64,000 nucleotides of DNA, from NCBI GenBank assembly GCA_028673005.1, contig CM054116.1:69081315-69145314 (forward strand). The letters are read 5' to 3'. Of the stretch, positions 34,502 to 45,809 are shown piece by piece. Origin of the DNA: Tanypteryx hageni (taxonomy: Eukaryota; Arthropoda; Insecta; Odonata; Petaluridae). The notes beneath the pieces are model-generated. The model did no database searches, was not told where the DNA came from, and saw nothing but the letters and a program-made list of their open reading frames with translations. The position numbers and the translations under genes are program-made. Position 1 is the first letter of the stretch, and each line of letters starts with the position of its first letter.

Positions 34502-34922
34502 AGACTTAAGGAAATGAAAAGGTAGTGATGAGGGTGGCAACAAGGTGTTGAAGGAAGCCCAGCGGACACTTACCAAGTCGGAGACCAAGCTGGCAGGCTG
34601 CTGGGGGCGTCGAAGAGACACGTTGAACAAACGAACACAAAAACAAAAAACACGCAAGCTTATCGGGCCTATGCCCTTCTTCTCTCTCTGTAGCTGATGA
34701 AGGAATAATTCCGAAAGCTTCTACGTTTGTGATGTTTCTGTGTATTAGTGTTCTTTTACGTGTGTCGCTTCGACATCCCCGGGGCCTCGCCAACCTGAAG
34801 TCGTCTGCTGATTGGTGAGTGTTCACTGGGTTTCCTCATCCCAACACCTTGTAGCCATCCATATATCCATTTTACCTTTCCTTTTCCGTAAGCTGTTATA
34901 TATATATATATATATATATATG
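34502..34922 (+). mobile_element. Penelope-like insertion with inverted ends inside Helitron H1
   Basis: The first ~90 bases (34505-34595) are an inverted, diverged copy of the last ~100 (34790-34890). Both carry CAACACCTTGT and a GTGTYC-ACTGGG/CGCTGGG-type stretch. The middle has a hammerhead-like core. TA-rich microsatellite flanks both sides, so the target site cannot be read exactly. An inverted 3' segment at the 5' end is also seen in the insertion at 9.1 kb. Confidence 0.55.
34690..34724 (+). ncRNA. Hammerhead-like ribozyme motif
   Basis: CTGATGA (34694-34700) is followed by a stem II of GGAA and TTCC around TAA, the core GAAA (34713-34716), a self-complementary GC as minimal stem III, TT as the cleavage dinucleotide, and CTAC (34721-34724), which pairs with GTAG (34690-34693) as stem I. 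As at 3.85 kb, one extra base (A34701) separates the core from stem II. The two motifs differ in stem sequence but keep the same architecture. Confidence 0.45.
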
Positions 34923-36403
34923 ATATAAAACTAGTGGGGTATTTTTAACCCTAATTTTCCATTTCGATACTCCATAAGGAAAACATGTAAATCTGTGCAG
35001 AGTTTAATACATTTGCATTTTAAAATTATTATAATTTAGATAGAAACTCGGGACGAAAACAACTCTATAGCTAAAAGAATGAGGTTTCTTATTTTTGAAG
35101 ACTAAATTCAAATCGGTGCCGAGTTGAAAAAATAGGTTTTTAATCGGAAAAAAGCAGATGCACAACAATAAAGAACTTCAACTACCATAGTAACCAGGAT
35201 AATCCTTTTCAATGGGAATTGGCAATCCGTATTATAATAGCATCGCTTTAATGCTTTTTAATAGAAAAATTCTTATTGTCCCATTGATTTCAACCAAAGA
35301 CGTATACATATGGTGACGTCATAATTTTAAAACGCAATATATGTTATTAAATAAAAGAACGCTACTCCTTTCAGTTATGGGGTTGATGAACTGTATGTAT
35401 TAAAATAGGTTTAATTTAGTTCTTCTAAATAGAAACAGTGGATTGCATTATAATGAAATTGATTTATAACTACAGCGTCAACTTATAACGACGTCAAATT
35501 CCAAAAACAGGAAATATTAGAGATAAATCTCCCATAAGTTAACATAGGGAAAAGGAATTTCAATGTGTAGACCAATCTAAAAGAAATATGGGGTTGACAT
35601 TTTGCACGATAATAGAATTTTGCTCACAATCAATTTGAAAAATCGAATATTTCAAAATTGTTAATTTTAGGGGTTGTTTTCACCCCATTTGTACATTAAA
35701 GTTCAAACATTTTGTAGCAAATTCTATATAGAAAAAAACAAGAATCTTTAATTTTTTTAACAATGCGAAATCTAAAAATTCGCAATTGTTTAAACAAATT
35801 TTCAAGAATTATTTATTTCCGAATGTGCTACAGAGCTGAAATTTTTCTTAAAGGTAATTTGTAAAAAAACGAAATAGGGAGTACCTATATAAATTTTTAT
35901 ATTTTAATTTGTTTGGCTGTTAAATATTCTTAAAATTTAAACAAATAGATAAATGTTTAGGTACTACGAGGCGGGCTAGGGAGCTGAAATTTTAAAGTCA
36001 TTTAGAGCTTAGTGCAAAAGCAAAAATAAATATTTGAATATCTCCATGGAGTTGTTATTGCTGCAGTTAAAAAGTATTTAAAATTTAAACAATTAGATAA
36101 CTATATTTTCACTTCTAGATGTGCTATAACTTTAAAATTTGGCACATAGTTGTGGAATTAGTACCCCACAATAGAAAAAGTATAATATTCTTAAAATTTC
36201 AAATTTTAGGTAATGTTTTACTCCAATATTTTTCCATAAGGAAAGAACGAAAATTGGTACAGAGGCGAAATATTTTTAATTAAAAAATATTTCTAATAAT
36301 GAAATATCTCGCTGAAAAATTAATGTTTTACAAGGTGAGATGAAATGCTTGCAGAATGCAAGCACCTTCTACTAGTATACTTTTGTGTTTGTATATATAT
36401 ACA

Positions 36404-37206
36404 CAGAGCCGTAGTGAGGGCGGGGCAACCGGGCCACGTGCCCAGGGCGCAGCTTCGTAAAGGGGGCGTCAAATGGAAGTCTTATTATACACCAGATAAA
36501 ATGTGAGTTGCACGAAAATAAGAGAAAGAAAAAGTAAATTTCATGGCAAGATGGAAATTGAAGCGCCCTCAATAACTGAAACAACAGAAAATACTATCTA
36601 CGATGCAGTACATAAGACAATAAATTCTCATCCAACGCAACTGTCGGTACGATTTACATCTGTATGTGAAATTGTTAATGCTTTGAAATTTTTAAGTTGC
36701 GCTGTATATAACATGAACGAAGATGAAATTATAAATCCCTGTACAAATGCTGCTAGTATGTATAAAACGATGTGGATGAAGGCGAGTTAATCGAAGATTT
36801 CACAGTTTGAAACACAACCTGCCTTCGATATAAAGTGTAAAAATTACAATACACACTTTTAAGTGCAATTCCCAATGTGTAAATTTTACTGAGAATTTTT
36901 CTGACATTCGCCACAACAATTTCAACTGGAGAGAGTTCTTATAGTAAACTAAAATTGACCAAAAATTAACTACGGTCATCAATGAACCAAGAGAGACTTT
37001 CTGGCCAGGCCATCTTATCTATTGAACATGACACTGCTAAAAATATAGATTTTAATGACACAACCAATTTTTTGCTGCAAATAAAGCTTGACAAATAAAA
37101 CTTTAAATAAATAATTGTTTCTTTTTAGTTAAATACCCTTTTTAAAGACGAACTTATAATTTTATTAGATCATTTTGGGGCGCTAAAGGTGGTCACTACG
37201 GCCCAG
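36404..37206 (+). mobile_element. hAT element with transposase remnant (803 bp)
   Basis: The left end CAGAGCCGTAGTGAGG and the inverted right end CTGGGCCGTAGTGACC are terminal repeats. The flanks TATATACA and TATATGTC share only the first five bases, in TA-rich DNA. The interior encodes part of a hAT transposase. The element lies 28 bp past the end of Helitron H1. Confidence 0.68.
36503..37098 (+). pseudogene. hAT transposase fragment (C-terminal/dimerisation part)
   Basis: A 95-codon open frame (36503-36790; e.g. FTSVCEIVNALKFLSC) is followed, in another frame with stops, by peptides typical of the hAT C-terminal dimerisation domain: ISTGESSYSKLKLTKN, LRSSMNQERLSGQAILSIEH and a short tail. 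In intact hAT transposases this domain holds the GERxFSxLKxIK and RLxxLxxLSIE motifs. The catalytic core and N-terminal zinc finger are missing, so the gene is a dead internal-deletion remnant. Confidence 0.8.
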
Positions 37207-37213
37207 TATATGT

Positions 37214-37380
37214 CAGGGCATCGAACCGGAACCGAACCGAAAACCGAAAAAAAACGTTATTATAGATGGAGTGAAACCGAACCCGAAACGAAAAATAATA
37301 TTTTCTGGACCCGAACCAAAACCGAGAACCGTTATTTATTTAGTTCCATTTTACGGTTCGCATAAACAGTGGAAGCGAAA
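37214..37380. mobile_element. Possible hAT end fragment rich in CCGAACCGAA
   Basis: CAGGGCATCGAACCGGAACC and the following repeats of CCGAACCG/CCGAAAA resemble the subterminal regions of some hAT elements. No inverted right end was found, so only one end may remain. Confidence 0.4.
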
Positions 37381-38113
37381 GAAGGGGGTTTCCTTTTGCT
37401 TTAATATGAGACTTTTTTGAAAGCCTTACTTTTCAACAACGAATAAGGAAAAGGCTAATGGTTTTCTTGAGAATACATGCTCCCAAGCCTTTTGAGAGAT
37501 GCATCTTTGTAATAATATCTGTCGGTTCAATGGTGGGATTTTCCATAGGCATCTCAATACACAGAGAGAGGGTCAAGGATACGTTCTGCTGAGGTGTTCC
37601 AGAATCTTGTAAAACAAGGCTAGTGGAAAGGAACTTATTGTTAGTGGTATTTTGAAGACAGTCACTAGTCGTCTCTCTACCCTACCCCGTGGAGGGTTCC
37701 GGGTAAAAATATTTCACGATTCTTAACTTGGATTTTGCTTCGAGTTGGAAGCCATTGTGCCCATAAGCTTTCATCCCTTCTCCATATGCATTGAACCCTT
37801 ATATTTTGGTAGTCTTTCTCTAAAACTTATCCAGGGAGGATTGCTTCACATTCGTGCTTTTGAGGTATTCTTACATCTGTTATCCTTTGTTACAGGTTAG
37901 TAAATTTCTATTTATATAGTGCATCTTAAAATGAGCTCACATATTAGCATTCGTTGCTTAAACGGAAGAGAGATTAAGGATTAATGCGAATTTGTTACTT
38001 TTAGTAAAGTATTTTGCCGACTGCAAAAACGCACATTAGCGACTCTGCTTGAAGAAAGACAGTTCATTACGCGCTGAATATGTAAGTCTAAATTTCTTTC
38101 TGTGTGTGTGTGT
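37381..38113. other. No recognised feature; ends in (GT)n
   Basis: I see no terminal repeats or coding motifs. A short (TG)n run at about 38100-38112 borders Helitron H2. Confidence 0.45.
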
Positions 38114-39082
38114 GCTCCTCCTCTGTAAGAGTCGTCGATATATAATGATATATAGCATATAGGAGGATACTAATGTCCAGCCCAAACTAAAAAAGCTAGA
38201 ATGCTGAAAGTTTTAGTTTTTGTAGATATGATAGAGAAACCTTCAGATAAAATGAGACTTCTTACCTAAGTGACATGAGGTGGACTCCAGAAATTCCGAA
38301 AGTTGCGTTGTTCCCCATAAGAAAAACATTGCGCCATTTTTGTAAATTAATTATGGGCACTTGCCGGTAAGCTAGAAAGATGAAATTTTCAGTGTTGCTA
38401 GATGATTGCAATGTCTATTAGGAATTATTGTCACTTTGCTTGTAATATCTTGGGTTCGACTCCAGAGACCCCGGAATATCTCGCATAAGTTAGCATGGGA
38501 AAACGCAATCCAGTGTGTAGACTAATCTAATAAGTTTAGGAAGCTGAAATTTTGCAAGATTATAGAACTTTTCTCATACCAGCAATAAAAATGAAAAATT
38601 TTAAAATTGTTAATTTTTAGGGGTTGTTTTGACCCCATTTGAACATTAAAGTTTAATAATTTTTTAGGTACCACGGTATGAGCTAGAAAGCTGCAATTTT
38701 CAAATTATTTACAGAACAGTCCAAATGCGCAAATAAACATTTCAATCTTTCATATATATATTGCGGCGGCCGCTAAAAATGTTTAAATTTTAAACAATTA
38801 GAAAAATATTATTTTACTTCTAGAAATGCTACAACTTTAAAATTTTGCTGAAATGTGTGGCATTAGTACCCCATAATGGAGAAAGTGTAAAATGTTTAAA
38901 ATTCCAACATTTGGGGATTGTTTTAAACTATTATTTTTACATGTGGGATAAACGAAAATCGCTGTGGAGGTGAAATCTTTAGAATTAAAAGAATATTTGT
39001 AATGATGAAATATCTGTCGGAAAAATGAGTGTTTTTTCAAGGTGAGATGAAATGCTTGCAGTATGCAAGCACCAACTACTAG
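38114..39082 (+). mobile_element. Helitron-type element H2
   Basis: It starts with TCCTCCTCTGTAAGAG and ends with the TGCTTGCA/TGCAAGCA stem-loop, ACCAA and CTAG followed by T. Internal units with GCTACAACTTTAAAATTT and GCGGCGGCCGCTAAAAA match H3 and H4. It is non-autonomous. The TC start, hairpin and CTRR end fit Helitrons. The next element, H3, begins only 9 bp later. Confidence 0.75.
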
Positions 39083-39091
39083 TATGTTATA

Positions 39092-39861
39092 TCCTCCTCT
39101 GTAAGAGTCGTCGATATATAATGATAACATATAGGAGGATACTATTGTTTAGGCACTTCCAGATGAGCTGGAGATTCAAAATTTTTTTCTTAGGTAGGAA
39201 TGTGTGCAAAACCGACTAGAAAAAACGAAAATCTTGAAAAAGTGCAACAATGTGGCCGCTAGAAATTCGCAATTGTCTAAACAAATTTTCAAGGTTTATG
39301 TATTTCCGCATGTGCCACGGAGTTGAAATTTTTTTTATAAGTAGAATTCTTAAAAAAACGATATAGGGATTATACAAATTTTGATATTTTAATTTGTTTG
39401 GCAGTTAAAAATTCTTAAAGTTTAAACAAATAGATAACTGTTTAGGTACTACGGGATGAGCTAGGAAGCTGAAATTTACAAATTATTTGCAAAGTAGTGA
39501 ATTAGCACAAATAAACATTTCAATTTTACCATATATGAATTGCGGCGGCCGCTAAAAATTATAAAAATTTAAACAATTAGAATAATATTATTTTACTTAT
39601 ATAAGTGCTACAACTTTAAAATTTGGCTAAAATGTGTATCATTAGTACCTTATAATGAAGAAAGTGTAAAAATTTTAAAATTGCAACATTTGGGGATTGT
39701 TTTAAACTATTATTTTTACATGTGGGAAAAACGGAAATCGCTGCGGAGGTGAAATCTCTAGAATTGAAAGAATAATTCTGATGATGAAATGTCTGTCTGA
39801 AAAATGAATGTTTTTTCAAGGCGATATGAAATGCTTGCAGTATGCAAGCACCAACTACTAG
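39092..39861 (+). mobile_element. Helitron-type element H3, tandem to H2
   Basis: The same 5' start TCCTCCTCTGTAAGAG (39092) and the same 3' stem-loop and CTAG end (39858-39861) as H2, again with T following. It includes the (T/A)TCCTCC...GGAGGATA inverted pair near its 5' end and several ~190-bp diverged internal units. Frames on the minus strand are compositional. Confidence 0.78.
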
Positions 39862-39863
39862 TG

Positions 39864-39865
<2 letters not shown>

Positions 39866-39908
<43 letters not shown>
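39866..39908. repeat. (TA)n microsatellite
   Basis: TA dinucleotides directly after the end of Helitron H3. Confidence 0.95.
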
Positions 39909-39910
<2 letters not shown>

Positions 39911-40610
39911 TTTCTGATAGAATGGTCCAAAGGGAGTGAGGGATGCAGTGACAGTGCTGTCAAGTCTCACTGGAAACGAGAAACGGGTGCTTCATTACTT
40001 TTGATGTAAAGTTAACTTTATCACACAAGCGAGCTCTTATGTGGGGTTGGAAACGAAAATATCGTGAATTTTCTGTCGGCGAAGTTTCTCATCGCTTTGG
40101 GTAATAACTGTTTGTAATTTTAAGTTCTATTAAAAAAACGCATATTTTAGTTTTCATAAATAGGTTTAGTCTTAAAAACAAATAAAATATTTTTGCAGTT
40201 GAATTATTTACTTATAAGTTTATCTGGCTGTACGAGATTTGGCAAGTGAAGAGATTTCTTCCAGATATTGTTGCATTGAAATTTCATCCATTAAAGTGCT
40301 TTAAATATATAATTACGCTGTGAATTTGCGACATCGTTCCACATATATTTAGGCAAAGAATCGCTTTAAACAAATTTCATTAGAACAGAATAAGTGGGAT
40401 GATGAGAAATTGAAACAAATAAGGAGATAACTGCTGAAACAGACAGTAAAATGTTTTTTAAATAATTGTTAATAAAGAATGTTAATATTTATGTATACTA
40501 GTATGATTAGCCTGAAATAACATTATTAAAAATAATTTAATATTATTTGGAAAAAAAAAGTTTAAAACAAAACATTTATAAAAAAATGGAAACAAATTAA
40601 TTTTTTTTAC
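39909..40610. other. AT-rich spacer, nothing recognised
   Basis: No terminal repeats or coding motifs. Confidence 0.45.
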
Positions 40611-40624
40611 CCCCATTCTATTGG

Positions 40625-40945
40625 TCACTGGGACCTTCACAAGAAAACGTCACAACGAGACAGAATACTGAATCGATTGGGGAAAAACGAAATTTTATGT
40701 TGCTTTTTTTAGGAGATAGCGCGTCAGACAGGCGTTCAAACAAAAAAGACTCGTGCAACGACCCAGAATAGGTACTGGCAAAAAATTGGAGTTAGCCCGT
40801 CGGACAGGCAGACAGACGGACCTCCACAAGGAAACGCGCGCAACGAGACAATACAAAATCGATTGGCGAAAAATCGAACTCTCAAAACTGCTTTCGTTTA
40901 GGACGAACTTCAGACAGACGGAACGCATAAGCGGATTATTTTGAA
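40625..40945. repeat. Diverged direct repeat of about 190-bp period
   Basis: GGACCTTCACAAGAAAACG...ACGAGACAG...ATCGATTGGGGAAAAACG (from 40631) and GGACCTCCACAAGGAAACG...ACGAGACAA...ATCGATTGGCGAAAAATCG (from 40819) align. Each is followed by CAGACAGGCG-like or CAGACAGACGG sequence. It looks like a local tandem duplication of unknown origin. Confidence 0.65.
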
Positions 40946-41383
40946 AAATCCGCTGAAAGTAGCTTCATCACTTCCGAAGAAAACTACATCTTTGCGAGGT
41001 CTTTTTTCCGCATCTTACAATTATTCAGAAAATAGGAGAATATGTTCGTTATACGGAATATGTTGGAGTTTCGCCAGCTGCAATGGTTAATCAAAAGAAG
41101 AAATGAACAATATTTATTTTAAAATGAGATTTTTCCCGTTCCTCTCTATTTTATGTCATCTTTAACAACGGAACTCGTGAAAAAACCCCGAAGTTTTGAA
41201 AAAGCCGTCAAAATTGCTACGCTTCTGTTGTGCAATGTACATACTTCAAGTCGCTCTCTTTTATATTAATAAAGGAGCAATGATGAATTACATGTATTTT
41301 GGCATCATTATAAACAGCTAGCGTATTTTTGCGTCCATTCTAAACCCATATACCTGGGGAGAGAGAGAGAGAAGATTATTAAA

Positions 41384-41565
41384 GGCGCGTTAGGAGGAAA
41401 ATGGAAGGTAATTGAGAAAGCGGTACGTTTCAACTGATAGACGGTTTTAAAGGGAAAAGGAACTTACCAAGAAATGAAGAAAATTGTAGAAAGCAGGCGC
41501 ATGAGGAGAGTCAGATTTAACCAATAACAATCAAGGACCTGTCTACGGACAGATTACATATGAAA
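41384..41565 (+). pseudogene. RTE-type non-LTR 3' end fragment
   Basis: This is a diverged copy, in the opposite orientation, of the 3' terminal segment at 55228-55600. Shared landmarks are TTCAACTGATAGACG, AAAGGGAAA, AATGAAGAAAA-like sequence, and GGACCTGTCTACGGACAG. Frameshifts destroy the reading frame. Only the very 3' part of the element is present, as expected for strong 5' truncation. Confidence 0.75.
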
Positions 41566-42144
41566 ATGACTGTCCTAAACATGTCGTAAATTACGTACAT
41601 CTGGACGTTTTTACAGTGAATTGTATAATGCTGCATATCGAATTTCAATAATATTTTGATGTTATAATACAAGTTTTTTTAGTGATCATTGCATAGATTT
41701 CTAGGCAAAATTTGTCCTAAAATTTAATAAAAGGGCCTTAAACCAAATGATTGCCTATCTAAAAGCAGAAAAAATCGAAAATACAAACCCCAAAAACGAA
41801 ACAGATATACATTTTAACACGAGAGCGATGACTAGAAAATAAAAATTTGTGTAAATATGGCGTATTTGATAAACACATCGTCTCATCCATATTTAAAAAC
41901 TCCAGAATAGTTTTACTTATTTTTAACACAAATAATGTTCCAGAAATGTTGTTCATTTCTGAAAAAATTTATTCAACTCATTTAACATTACCGATCCATC
42001 ATAAAATTAACATTTCCTAATATATTCCGAACTTGTTACGGAAATTATTATTACTTCAATTAACATTTGTAAATTTGCGGTGCCTTGGTGTTTCCTTCTT
42101 AGCTTTTCTACTTACGTCATTCTTCCAAGAAAAGTATGTAAATA
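41566..42144. other. AT-rich spacer, nothing recognised
   Basis: Lies between the RTE fragment and Helitron H4. No motif-bearing frame or terminal repeat was seen. Confidence 0.45.
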
Positions 42145-42903
42145 CTAGTAGTTGGTGCTTGCATACTGCAAGCATTTCATCTCACCTTGAAAAAACATTC
42201 ATTTTTCCGACTTTTTCCGTCTTTTAATTCTAAAGATTTCACCTCCGCAGCGATTTTCGTTTTTCCCACATGTGAAAATAATAGTTTAAAACAATTCCCA
42301 AAGGTTGCAATTTTAAAATTTTTACACTTTCTTCATTATAAGGTACTAATGCTACACATTTTAGCCAAATTTTAAAGTTGTTGCACTTCTAGAAGTAAAA
42401 TAATATTTTTCTAATTGTTTAAATTTTAAACATTTTTAACGGCCGCCGCAATACATATATGGAGAGATTGAAATATTTATTTGTGCAAATGTACCACTCT
42501 GTAAATAATTTGAGAATTTCAGCTTCCTAGCTCATCCCGTAATGTCTAAACAGTTATCTATTTGTTTAAATTTTAAGAATTTTTAACTGCCAAACAAATT
42601 AAAATATCAGAATTTCTATATTCCCTATTTCGTTTTTTATAAATCCTATCACTAAAAATAATTTCAGCTCCGTAGAACATTCGAAAATACATAAACCTTG
42701 AAAATTTGTTTAAACAATTGCGAATTTTTAGCGGCCGCATTGTTGCACTTTTTCAAGATTTTCGTTTTTTCTAGTCGGTTTTGCACAAAATCCTACCTAT
42801 GAAAAAAATTTCGAATCTCCAGCACATCTGGAAGTGCCTAAACATTAGTATCCTCCTATATCCTCCTCCTCTGTAAGAAACGTCTATATATAATGATATG
42901 GGT
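42145..42903 (-). mobile_element. Helitron-type element H4, inverted, with flipped 5' cassette
   Basis: Read on the minus strand it ends with the same TGCTTGCA/TGCAAGCA stem-loop and CTAG (42145-42148), followed by T. Internal units match H3, including a GCGGCCGC motif. At the 5' end the ~40-bp TCCTCCTCTGTAAGA segment lies in the opposite orientation relative to H2 and H3, next to the GGAGGATA that normally closes it. No coding capacity. Confidence 0.75.
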
Positions 42904-44140
42904 TGATTATCAAGATCAAAAGTTTTTATTGGATCATGAACGTACGGCACCAAAAATAAATACAATAGGAAAACCGCCCAGGAGCACGGAAAATATAACA
43001 AACATGCCGGGCGACAGAGAAAGCGCAAAGACAAACTTGGAGGATAGGATAAAGATTAAATAAAAAACCAACAAAATTCAATGCCAAGGTAACCGCCGAA
43101 GATTCCAGCTTGCTTCACGTCTGTATCTGGACGCTTAAAATAAACCAGTGAAAGCCAAAAGGATTAACCTCCTCTTACTTGAAGGGTTTTACGCGACCCC
43201 GAAGGACTCCTACAGCAATCAATAAGTTCATCGTGAACTCCTTTGACTATCACTCTAATGTTTTCCTATCTTATGATTTCGACAGAAGGGCAAAATTTGT
43301 AAGATCTTCCGCGTGTACACCTTGATTCTTAAGCAATGTGGAGTACCACAAAGGAGCTATCATGGTGTCATAAATTCTGCAAATTTAAGAAATAGATTCT
43401 TTTTTTTAAACGCTTAAACGATTTTCGCCTCTAGTAACGGCGGCATCTAATCGTACTCGTAACAGTTGCATACAATTTCTGCATTTGTTGGTTCAATTAA
43501 GATTAGTTTCTTGATAAAGCCTCCTGTTGATATAAAACTAATTCAGACTGCGTATATTGCGATTTAAAAACTTTGGTAACATATCATCACGTTCATTATG
43601 AAAATCAACTCAAACATTCCGATATGTTCGAACGAAAGCATCGTTTTCGCGAGAATAGCTGTTTATAATATAGTTAAATACAAATAGGCAATTATATTGA
43701 TACTCCATTTTTAGTTCATCTACGGCATAGTTTATCAAATATAATACACTTACCAACTGTCGATAAAGATTCAAAAGATTAAATTCCTAATGCAAAGTTG
43801 TGACGAGGCACCAATTTAATGTTTTCATCCAAGAATTGACTGATGCACACAAATATCGAGTCTTTTAGAAACGAAACAAGTGTAATAAAACTGCGCAAAT
43901 TAATGGTATGGAACTGGAAAAGGCAAGAAGGAAGGACACTAACGAATAAACCCAAGGTTCCGAATAATTCTTAAAATAGCATCCCTTCAACAAATTGTGC
44001 ATATAAAAATAGAAAATAAATTAATTACTTATATTAATCTAATCGCATTAGAGAAAATTAGGACGTGGCAGATGAAAAAATATATAAATTAAAGACGAGG
44101 AAACTAATGAATAGCTGAAACTGCCATGGGATGCCTGGGA
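42904..44140. other. No recognised feature
   Basis: A GC-moderate patch at 42.94-43.25 kb is followed by AT-rich DNA. I could not match any of it to a gene or element end. Confidence 0.4.
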
Positions 44141-44790
44141 GAAAGATATAAATGTAGATGGCAGGAAATAAAAACAAGAAGAATTGAGGTAGTGGGAGGA
44201 AAGGAAGGAGAGAGAGAGGGAGATGCAGAAGTAGAGAGAGGGAGGTAGAATGAGATAATGGGAGATAGAGAGAAAAGGAATTGGGTGAGAGATCAGGCAA
44301 GGAACTCTGGGAAGACAAGTGTGAAAATAAGATTTCATTAATTTGGACGAAAGGACGTGACGAGGGTGGGAGTTGGTGAGGAAAGCAAGTGCGAGTGGAG
44401 GAACTGGGAGGAAGAGAGAGAGAGAGGGAGGAAAGGAAACGAACATGTGAGAGAGGAGGAGAGAGGAAAAAGCGAGAGGGGAGAGGGACTTAGATGGACG
44501 GAATGGAACGTAACGGGATAACGGAAAGGGATGGGGAGTGCATGCGGGTTGCGGCGGGGCAAGGGGTATGAAGGGCGAACGAGGGGGAGAGGGCAGGCGC
44601 CGGGTGAGACCTCGGAAATTGGTTTTGGCCAGAAGGAGTGGGAGGAGGAGAGGTGGGGGTGTTGGGATAGACGGGGGCGGGAGTGTGAGAGAGGTTTTTA
44701 AGAAAGGTGGAGGTGCGGAAGGAGAGAGGAAGGGAGGGAGAGGGGATTGGTGGTAGATGAGGAAGGGGCGAGTGAGGATACAATGATGGA
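44140..44790. repeat. Purine-rich (GA) island
   Basis: G/A-rich plus strand with GAGAGAGAGAG runs near 44.21 and 44.42 kb. It creates a 279-codon frame on the minus strand whose Ser/Leu/Pro/Phe-rich product has no domain and is very likely not a protein. Confidence 0.72.
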
Positions 44791-44799
44791 ATAAGCTGG

Positions 44800-45809
44800 T
44801 ACTGCAGCGTGATGTGACGAGAGAGAAGGATGGAAAAAGGCGTCTTTGCGGGATGGCGCAAAAATGTAAGACACGGTCTCGTTGCACATTTATGGTCTTT
44901 TTCCGAGATGCCGATTGTGCATGATTTCATGTGATATCAATTTTTTTCAGCAAACCGGAGTGAAAAAGAGAGATTTTTGTTGCAAATTTTCCATTCCAAC
45001 ATTAAACGACGGTCGTGCTCTGAAAGTTAACTAGTCGATGCTCCATTGTTCCTGCGAAAAATACGATATTACCACTTAAATTGCGTCTGGTGTGGAAATG
45101 CAGAATACGTTTCATATTGTGCCGCATATTAATGGTTTGCAATACTCGCGTCAAAGAAGGTTTACCGCGCAAAATTAATATTGCGATCACTCTCATTGTT
45201 CTGCTAAGATGTTGAAAGCTACAAAATTTCCAGTTGGTATCAAATGCTTCGTGAAATGTAGATTACTTAATAACGTAATAAAGAGAAATTTATTATGCGG
45301 GGCAACGAAGTCTAATTGGCCAATAAATTACTACACCGGTCGGACATTTCTGATTTACTGTTATTTTTAGAGGAGGGTAGTAAGAAGAGAAGAAGTTTCC
45401 AAAAAGAGTTGGAGGCAAACGTACTTGGGGGAATCGTTCTTTTAGCGTATGCGGCGTTTCAATTGGGATCATTATTCATATCTTTCGAGGATATATTGCA
45501 TTTTTTCGACTAATTATTTCGTGAGGGTTCATTGAAGGAATTCCTGAATATATCAAATGTTCCCTCTATTGATTAGCTTTCCACTAACAATCATCCCATT
45601 AAAAACAGTATATTAGTCTAAACATAACAATAACAAACGGAGTTAAAACGGGAGGGCAAATAGGAATTCCCCTCAGAAGATAACCGTGTAAAGTTCTCCA
45701 CTGAGAAAGATGATGTAGAGATTGGGGAGGCGGAATGATAACGGAACGCAAATCTGGGAGTAGGACAATGGAAGAGATTGGATATGGTGCAGGATGGAAC
45801 TCGCAGAGA
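44800..45809. other. No recognised feature
   Basis: Open frames at 45002-45196 (minus) and 45316-45513 (plus) have no motif I recognise. Confidence 0.4.

Larger units (their letters stand above)
33547..36375 (+). mobile_element. Helitron-type element H1, with a Penelope-like insertion
   Basis: The 3' end has the Helitron signature: a stem-loop made of TGCTTGCA and TGCAAGCA with a 3-base loop, then ACC, a short spacer and CTAG at 36372-36375 followed by T. Upstream are diverged internal units, each with TGCTAC- or TGCCAC-like and CTGAAATTT words, shared with H2-H4. The 5' limit is approximate (GGAGGATATAT near 33.55 kb). No Rep/helicase coding is present. The insertion at 34502-34922 interrupts it. 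Confidence 0.65.

Noticed and set aside
44048..44930. 279- and 146-codon open frames on the minus strand
   Set aside because: They lie on the complement of a GA-rich island and consist of Ser, Leu, Pro and Phe runs. Composition explains the lack of stops; there is no domain or splice context.
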